Assembly (NCBI GenBank): GCA_029449235.1
Contig: JANATG010000005.1
Coordinates: forward strand, 620,001 to 684,000
Direction: 5' to 3'
Origin: Linnemannia schmuckeri
Taxonomy: Eukaryota > Mortierellomycota > Mortierellomycetes > Mortierellales > Mortierellaceae
Length of the DNA stretch: 64,000 nt
Below are positions 56,561-64,000 of the stretch, piece after piece. How positions within the stretch are numbered: the first letter of the stretch is position 1; every line of letters begins with the position of its first letter. The position numbers and the translations under genes are program-made. The notes beneath the pieces were generated by a model. It worked only from the letters and a program-made list of their open reading frames with translations. It was not told where the DNA came from and did no database searches.

Positions 56561-58989
56561 ATGTATGATTTTATGGAGTACTGCCTTAGGCGGTACTATC
56601 GCGCCTCGGGTTGGAACGAAGATAACCAATACTCGCACCTCTGCGCGACCTCGCGAGGTAAACAAGTTATTCTTTTTGTCCGCATTTTCACCATAATGGG
56701 CCGTTGAATTACGGAAGGGAAACGGACAGGGACATTCGTTGCTTTTTTTTATTTTGGCTTGTTAAAGTCAAGTACATTTTTTGGTACCAATTCCTCCCTC
56801 CGCCAGATATTAACCAAAATTATTGTTAAATTAATCAAATCATATTAGCATTGCTGGATTTCCAAGCACCCACAGGCCTATCCCTCCGACTCTCCAAACT
56901 CCCGAGTTCAGTCTTCAAGACCACCACAACCATGAACGCGTTACCGATCCTGGAGGGATCGGTGGGGTACCTGTTCACGTCGCGGGCATTGATGATTGAT
57001 GATTCGGCGTCGGTCAGATTCCGGCATTTGGTAGATCGGTTCCGGATTATCTGTTTGGACCATTCGATCCGGGAGGCCGATCAGTGGACAGAGTTTGATG
57101 TTGATGGGAAACGACGTAAAGGTATACAACGGGGCTTGTTGGAAAAATTCAGGATATGAGCGGGGTATGGAGGCTTATGTTGGATCACAGTCGATATTAC
57201 AGGACGGGAAGAAGGCGATGGGACGTTGCTAAGGAAGGAAGGGCATGGGCCAGGAGTGAAAATGGCTTAGGAGCAACTGTCGTGAAGACAGAATGATATA
57301 TGGCTCATCAAAAGCAAATTACTCACATGGGAAACAAACGGACAGGACTATGCCACGAGTGGCCTGCACTGGCCAAAGGTGGAATTTACCTGTGAGACGC
57401 GGATCACATCGGAAGGATATTATGAAAACGACTGGAAAATATCAGGAGAACGGCATGAGAACAGCATGGCCTAGATTCGCCTTCTAAATGCAGCAATGGA
57501 GTCATTTGCTAGTACTGAATACTAACAACGCGCAATAATCGCCATTATCACGAATAGATTACTTGCTGTGCGGAAGGATGAATTTGGCGAATGCAAGGCT
57601 GGAAATGCTCTACAGTCGACGAATTTCAAAGCACCGACAGTATGTCCTTTCAGGAATCAGCGATCCTGCATCTAGAAGTGCATCTCATGTAAGCCGAACT
57701 CCTTCCAACGCGATATCATCCCACTTATTATAGTTATTGGCGAACGCGATTGCTGACCTTGTTCGTTTTTGTTATTTCACCTAGATGTCGGCACAGTTCC
57801 AGTATGACAAGGGTAAATACTGCGCGGAAATGTCATTTACAACGGACGATGGGTTGATTGGAGTACGCGGTCTTTACAATTTTGGCAAGGACTTTGACGA
57901 TTCTTACGATGACATGCAGAAGGAGGGTCGCCGTCGCCGTCGGGAAGCAGGATTGGAGGACGAGGAAGAGATTGTACTGTTGAATAACCTGAACAGCGGA
58001 TCGATCGACCTGGAACAGGAATCGGCTGAGGAGACTGATTCGGCTACTCGTGGCCCTGCGATACTGGAGCTTAAGTCCTCGAACGATCTTCTGCGAGAGC
58101 GGGCAGAATATCTGGGCGAGGAGACGGCAGATGAAGATTCGGCACCATCTGAGAGGATTCGAGGATATTGGTCAGCTGGTGCAGAGGTCTATTACAGTGC
58201 AACTGAGAAACTTGGAGGACGTAGGTGTTTCCCCTTTTTTTGCTTTTTTCGAGAATCTCGTTTTTTTCTTGTTCTTGTTTCTTTTCTTGTTGCTGCGTTT
58301 ACTTTCGAAAAGAGACTGAACTGACTATTCGTCATATCTTACCAATTCTACTAGTGTCGACGGGTCTGAGGTATAGGACTTTGCCTCCACTGGCGCCAGT
58401 TACGACATCAGAGGACAAGAAGAATTCGTCGCAGGAGTCCTCAGGAGTAATACCTCGATACCCGACCTCGACAGCACCCGAACACCACCAAAACTATATC
58501 CCTATCACAATCACACAGACTTTGAATCCTATTATGGGACATGTGTCAAGCAGCTATGCTGCTCAGGTTCACCCAGATCTGGGACTTTGCTCGCGATTCG
58601 ATTTCAACCTCTACAGCTACGACAGTGAGCTGACTGCAGGAGTCGAATGGTGGATCCGGGAACGGAAAGGCGCCAGTAACAACGAACAGACAGCAGCGGA
58701 CCCATTTCCCAAAACAATTGGCGTACCAGACTTGGCGGAAACAACAGGAACAGGAACAGGATCAGGATCGTTAGCATCAACATCAACAACGACTTCAGAA
58801 TCGTCGACACAACCGATTGTTGGAGTGATCAAGGCGCGTTTGGGCGTCCAGTCTGGATTGGCGATCATGTGGGAGGGCCGGTTTAACAAGCTGTTGTTTA
58901 GCCTTGGATTTGTGGGACATGTCTTTTCGCCGCATGCTCAGGCACCGATCGTCAAGTCTGTCGGACTTGAGATCCAGTACTTTTCTTAG
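56561..58989 (+). CDS. MDM10: Mdm10, beta-barrel subunit of the ERMES complex
   Basis: Five exons, 56561-56657, 56849-57121, 57558-57688, 57785-58220 and 58355-58989, give 523 residues. The start, YDFMEYCLRRYYRASGWNED then YSHLCATSRALLDFQAPTGL, is the Mdm10 family N-terminus. The body has barrel-type strands (VGYLFTSRALMIDD, YLLCGRMNLANARLEMLYSR, QFQYDKGKYCAEMSFTTDDG, GVEWWIRERKG, GVIKARLGVQSGLAIMWEGR) and ends VGLEIQYFS, the beta-signal needed for outer-membrane insertion. Mdm10 anchors ER-mitochondria contacts with Mdm12, Mmm1 and Mdm34 and also helps the SAM machinery. A Gly/Thr/Ser low-complexity insert (near 430-455) and an acidic insert (near 215-250) add length over yeast Mdm10. Intron 2 is 436 nt. 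Confidence 0.9.
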
Positions 58990-59668
58990 AAACCGACCGC
59001 CCGACTGACCACTAACGACCGACCGGGACCTGGATTTCTTTTTCCTTTCTGTTTCTTTTCTTATCGTAATTATTTCTCTCAACTCACTCACTTTTTGTAC
59101 TTTTAAAACAGTAGCACCGGCAAATCTTACAGCCTTAGCACTTTTAGCAATGATACACAGGAAAACAACAAGAACAATAGAACAAGAAAAACAACGAATG
59201 AACGACAGTCAGTGGGTATTTTGATTCGGTCACAGTTCACATTGAGTTGGTTGTTCTTTTTACGGTCAGTAAATTAGCAGGAAGAAAAATAGAAAGGAAC
59301 AAAGACCGTGTTTTTGGTGGCGCTGGGCGATTTGTTGGATTTCATCAGTAAAGAGTATGCTGTATCAGTGTCTTTTGCTGTTCCTGGAATCAGTAGCCAT
59401 GACACGCTACTAAATTCGCCAGTCAGAAACCATTCGGCTCCTTGTCCTGAATCGACAGCTTTACCAAACCAACCAACCAACCAACCTACAACCATCTAGA
59501 CTGGACTTGAACGTTCATCAGTTTGCAGTTAACGACAGAGTGAGAGCAAAGTTCTCTGTCCACGGAGCTACATCTAGCACGAGTGTGAATCTTTCACTCC
59601 ATCAATAACTGGCTGATTGACAGCTGAAAATTGTGCATGTGTTTGCTTTATTTATTTGAGCTAAGAAC

Positions 59669-59699
<31 letters not shown>

Positions 59700-62600
59700 T
59701 TTTTGCGGGGTCTCTTGCGGTTTGCTGGTGTCCTGGTGTTTCTTTCATCCCACAATAGCAGTCCGCTCGCCACAACGCCTAACCCAAAGTCCATCCAGCG
59801 AGTACGGTACCTACTTAGTCACTTCTCACGATGTGCAAATGAGGTGTGTCTGGCCATGAACCTTTTTTTTTTCTTTCTATTCTTTTTGTCCGCACTCTCC
59901 GAGCCATGTTTGCTGAGGAAAGAAAATTTGTTTAACTCCGCCCGAGAGGGTGGGGATGGATGGGCCGGAGGAAGAGAGTGAAAGAATTTTTTGATTACAC
60001 TTCTGACTCGATTGAATTGAAATTTTGAAAAGAAAGAAAACAAAGAGGTTTTTTTGTTCTAGAGTCCGATCTCGGGATTTCCTCTTTGGTACAACAATTC
60101 TGGTTTGTTGTGTGTGTGCCCAACCACTTCCAGTAGAGACAGGGGAACTGCGCGCATTGAAAGGGTCAGAAAAGAGGGAATGGTGAAAGAAAAGAACCGT
60201 GAGCAAAATATGAAGGTGAAGGGACAGTGACCTTGAGGCAAACAGGCGGAGGAAGTCGTTTTTTTTTTTTTAATTGTTGGGTAGGATGAATGGATGGTTG
60301 GGGGATTTAGAGATTGCAACTCAGGACTATGTGTGTTGGACAAAAAACTCAACGAAAAAATAATGGTGGACCTACCAAGTTCTGCTCACTCACTTATACA
60401 ACATCAAAAACAAAGTTGGTCGTTATGTGAGTGTGAGTGTTTTATTGACAAATGCTTGGTGTTCGCGGCGGATACAGGGATGGAGGGGGGATGAAGATGA
60501 GCTTTGACGGGCGATGATGACATTCGCGATAGACAATCTTTTTTTTGTGTGAGTCTTTGGGCGTTTGTTGTTGTTGTTTTGGAGATGTATGTACGTGCTC
60601 TGTTTTACACACAGACGCGTTTTGTAGCAACTGTTCTCCGAAAAGAAAAAAGAAAAGAAGCAAATGTGAAAAGTATGCATACCTCCATCTTTTTTTTTCT
60701 TTCTTTCAGCTGCTGTTTGTTCACTTTGCTAATTGCTATTTGTTTTTGTTTGCTCATTCATTGTGAATGACAAGGCATGATTGCTTTGCTTGTGACAGCA
60801 GCACCCATGCTTGCGTGTTATAGTTTCTTAATCAAGACAAAACTCAAATGCCTCCCCCTCCCCCGTTTCTTGCGAAAAGTGAGTGACATGTTGCAGAAAC
60901 GTGGAAAATGAGGTTAAGTTGCTGATGGTGTTGCTGCTTGCTGACAACGAGAGTTTTTTTTCGCTCACTTTTTTTTTCATTCATGTGTTTGAACCTTGTT
61001 GAAAGGAACCAAAAGAAAGTGAACTCGTCCTTGCAAACTTTTTTTTATATATTTCTCTTTCATGGTCCTGGAGAAAATTGGAAAAAGAAGTTTGGGTGGC
61101 CTCTTTTTTTTTTTTTTTTTTTTTTTTGATGCGAAATTTCCGTTCTCGCGTGGCGACGATCAAAAGAGATCCTTCCCTCATGTCTCTCCCCCCTTTTTTG
61201 AATCCGCATCAATGACACGCACTAATGAAAAAAAATCCACATATCAATGGTGCCGTTCTGGAAACTGATCCTTTCTTCAACAGAACGTCCAATGCATATC
61301 ATAATGGATAATAATTAGCCGAAAATAAAGAGCGAGGCATTTATCAAAGGCAGACAGTCCCTCCCGGCCGCCGGTTCTTATTCCGTCCGTTCTTTCCGAA
61401 TCCTCAGCAGTAGCCCATAGATGAATTGAGAACACACTAAACAGAAAGGAGAAAAAAAAAAGGGTCCCACCTCCCTCCTCCTCCCCTTTTTCCCCCGCCC
61501 TCCCACGATGTGGCGTTATCACTCTTAGAACTTTGCCCAACTAAAAAAAAACACAACCCCTCATCTCGCCATCCTTTCCATCTAATCCCAACCTTCATTT
61601 TACGCGCGCGCGCTCTCTCCACTTCCACTCCTTCCGTCTCCGTTGCGTTCTCTTCCGGTATTTCTTCCCCTTCTCTCGTTCTTTGTCAGTCGACCTTAGT
61701 TCAGGCACATATACTACGCCACTTTTTATTTTTGCAAGTTAACTCTCTTTCGGCATACCCACATGCGGGGTATCGGCATTTTTTTTCTTTGTTTGTCGAA
61801 ACGAACGAACGCCCAGCACATTCTTGTTATTGGATTTTTAGTGGACCTTGTGTAGAGATGCACCGAGACCGTTAGAAAGCAGAGAAAGAGAGAGAGCAAG
61901 AGGCGGAGGTTGGTGAAAATGTAAAACATTTGATACAAAAAAAAAAAAAAAAAAGAAAACGTGTGTGGGAAATATAACGCCATGGCCATGATAATGGCAG
62001 TGGATGAGTTGAGGTGTGTAAACCTATGTATATATGCACCTGCCTGCCAGAGAAGAAAGTGTAGAGTAGCTCTGGACTTGAGAACAGGTTGTGTTCGACC
62101 CATGAATGATGATGATGCCAGAGAATGAGAGCAAGCAAAGTGAAGAGAGAAAGAGAAAGAAAGGAAGAAGTTAGCTCAATAGGAATTTCGCCCCTGTGGG
62201 CCAATTTGGCGCTTTATTCCAAAAATGGGAACTGTCCGAAGAGGGCAAAGTAGGTATCATATTTTATCGATCTAGTCAGCTGCACTTACTATCGGGGATG
62301 TATGTAAACCAGACCTCTTCTAAAGAGCAAACAAGTGCCCTTGTTATGTTAACGACAGACACAGACACATGCACCAACCACCCTCTCCATCATTTTCGGC
62401 TTTGCTCAAATGCCAGCACAAAGGAAGGTGTCCGACAAAGCCCATCCATTCGAAAACGAAATCGACAGCCTCTTGAACTTTTCTGATCCACGGAAAATGA
62501 TTTTTGTTGTTTCTGGAATGGAATGAGGTCCTCCCACATCCCCATGACACCCCCGCCTTTTTTAGCAGCCAGACACCTGGCTATTGGGAATCTTAGAAAG

Positions 62601-64000
62601 ACAGAGAGATCTTCACTGAGAAAAATAAGAATCAAAGACTCCACTGAACAAGGTCCTTTGAGGTTGTACCTCTTCTTCCCCTCATCAACGCTTGAAAAGT
62701 GAGAGATGAAGTGATCGTGAAGTGTGAAGTGTCTGAACCACACATCAGTAAAAATCCAATGGAATGTGGATCCTGGTTCCCTTCCCCTGCATGTGTTGTT
62801 GTCTCTACCATTATCATCATTCATGATCGAGATCTTGCCCCTTTGTTTGAATATGAGAGGAGAGGGATGATATATTAAAGTGTAAACCTTCTGAATAAAA
62901 AAAAAAAAAACAGATGTTGGTCGAATGTGATCATCCAAGTAGGTACAGGGTGACTTGTGTTGTAGGAGGAAAGGGATCCGCCTTGCCCTTTACTGACTAT
63001 GACTCGGTGTTTGGCCTTGGTCTGGCCTGGCTCTCGAGTCCGTTGTGACTTGGCCCGACTGACTGATGGATGTGATTGATTGAATAGCAAGAGTGAGATT
63101 GATTGAATTGGTTTATTACTGGTGAGGTGAGTCGGCCCTTTTGTATTATTGCTGTTGGGCGGGGTTGTGCTGGTTGGATACTGGACTGTTGGGATTGTCA
63201 CTCCTTCCTTTCCCCTGGTGCCATGGCTTGACTTGACTTAACAAGTTGACAGTGACCTGGCCTCTGATTCAACTCCACCCTTTTTTTTTCCCTTATTCCT
63301 TGATTCCACTCACTCGATCACACTCACTCGGTTTCTCACACCCTCTCCTTTACTTTACTTTTCTTCTCTTTTCCTTTCTTTCTTTCCTTCCTTTCTTTCT
63401 TCCCTTTACCCTTTTCACCCTTCTCTTGCTCATCGCTCCTTGATCCAGTTCCTCCCTCCACCCCACCTATCTATCTTAACCTGACATATTCCTATATACA
63501 TATTACTCCTACAAAACAACTATCACCACGCGTGTCCAGCCATCATCAACCATCTTTTAATCACACTCAGACTCACACTTTACACTCGCTCAAACTTCCT
63601 CGCCTTTGTACACCTCATACCCCCCCCCCCCCCCCTCGGCATCGCCCTTCCTTTCTTCGCTTCATTTGAATCCAATCTATACTTCCCTTTCCTTTTCCCG
63701 TCGCATCGCATCGACCGTCCGTCCGTCCGTAATTTTTCTTTTTTAACTTGTACGACAACCATCCACTGTTCTCCCTTTCGTCATCACTTTGTTCCTCCTT
63801 CAGCTTTCCGAACAGACCAGAGAAAACAGACAGTACCCGCGTCCACTCTCCTTGCCAATCTTCCCCACGGTCTTCATTATCTCTCGCTCTCGCTCACCCT
63901 CGATCCAACACCCAAGCGCAAAAGCACAAGCACAAGTACACAAGCGACAAACAAACATCTCATAATCAACCTGTAATTATTTTTTTTTTTGGTCCTGACT
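58990..64000. other. Five-kilobase region without a supported gene
   Basis: Apart from the MDM10 3' UTR at the left, I find no credible gene, tRNA or known element. Homopolymers are frequent: about 29 A ending at 59697, 24 T at 61104-61127, 17 A near 61938 and 16 C at 63620-63635. From about 63240 to the end the plus strand is pyrimidine-rich with many CTTTC, CACTCAC and CCACC words, which in this window marks the leader just before a plus-strand start codon. A large gene probably begins beyond the right edge and most of this region may be its regulatory DNA. Confidence 0.55.
59669..59697. repeat. A29 homopolymer
   Basis: Twenty-nine A, downstream of MDM10. A retroposed poly(A) tail was considered, but no processed copy lies upstream of it. 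Confidence 0.9.

Noticed and set aside
59669..59697. Poly(A) tail of a retroposed gene or LINE
   Set aside because: No processed gene, ORF2-like protein or target-site duplication upstream; isolated homopolymers are common here.
62171..62185. tRNA A-box-like TAGCTCAATAGG
   Set aside because: No B-box or cloverleaf pairing follows.
62390..62938. 182-residue minus-strand frame
   Set aside because: No motif, includes homopolymer-derived Phe run, codon use unlike the real genes.
1..64000. CRISPR array, phage or insertion sequence
   Set aside because: Spliced eukaryotic genes throughout, no regularly spaced repeats, no transposase or terminal inverted repeats seen.

Overview
The window is nuclear DNA of a fungus. 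Almost every gene is broken by short GT-AG introns with a GTAAGT-like donor and a TAG or CAG acceptor. The proteins are fungal housekeeping types (VTC1, MDM10, CTR9, PXR1, ARB1, DSN1), and coding DNA carries long CAA/CAG and serine-codon runs. The many introns, the low-complexity proteins and the DSN1 and MDM10 types point to an early-diverging fungus, probably Mortierellomycotina. That placement is inference, since no rRNA or barcode lies in the window. No CRISPR array, phage, transposon, rRNA or credible tRNA was found.

Layout, left to right. 1-22 kb: COX4 (+), an F-box/LRR protein (-), a mitochondrial carrier (+), PXR1/PINX1-like G-patch protein (-), CTR9 of the Paf1 complex (+), a 1470-residue ankyrin/UBA protein (+) and an unrecognised 619-residue low-complexity protein (-). 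22-35 kb: a probable meiotic Zip2/SHOC1-like protein (-), a PQ-loop membrane protein (-), kinetochore DSN1 (+), VTC1 (-) and ABC-F ATPase ARB1 (-). 35-49 kb: a ZIP metal transporter (+), PP2A methylesterase PPME1 (+), proteasome alpha-1 SCL1 (-), QCR7 (+), alpha-tubulin TUB1 (-), a second alpha-tubulin copy killed by two stop codons (-) and a six-exon hotdog-fold thioesterase (-). 49-59 kb: V-ATPase subunit B (+), seipin (+) and MDM10 (+). The last 5 kb (58990-64000) has no gene that I can support.

Six neighbouring pairs are divergent and share an intergenic promoter (F-box/carrier, PXR1/CTR9, PQ-loop/DSN1, ARB1/ZIP, SCL1/QCR7, thioesterase/VMA2). Thymine-, adenine- or cytosine-homopolymer tracts of 15-32 bases are common in the gaps and some introns. 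There is no operon-like grouping. Genes for mitochondria, lipid droplets, vacuole and cytoskeleton are interspersed as usual in a fungal chromosome.

The most notable signal is the pair of tandem alpha-tubulin loci. The downstream copy is an otherwise intact five-exon gene with stops at both Trp21 and Trp346. Yet 518 bp in its centre is base-for-base identical to the functional gene while both sides are strongly diverged. This is the mark of a recent gene-conversion tract. Other points of interest are the Zip2/SHOC1-like gene, a GC-AG intron in seipin, a 16-nt microexon in DSN1 and several promoter motifs.
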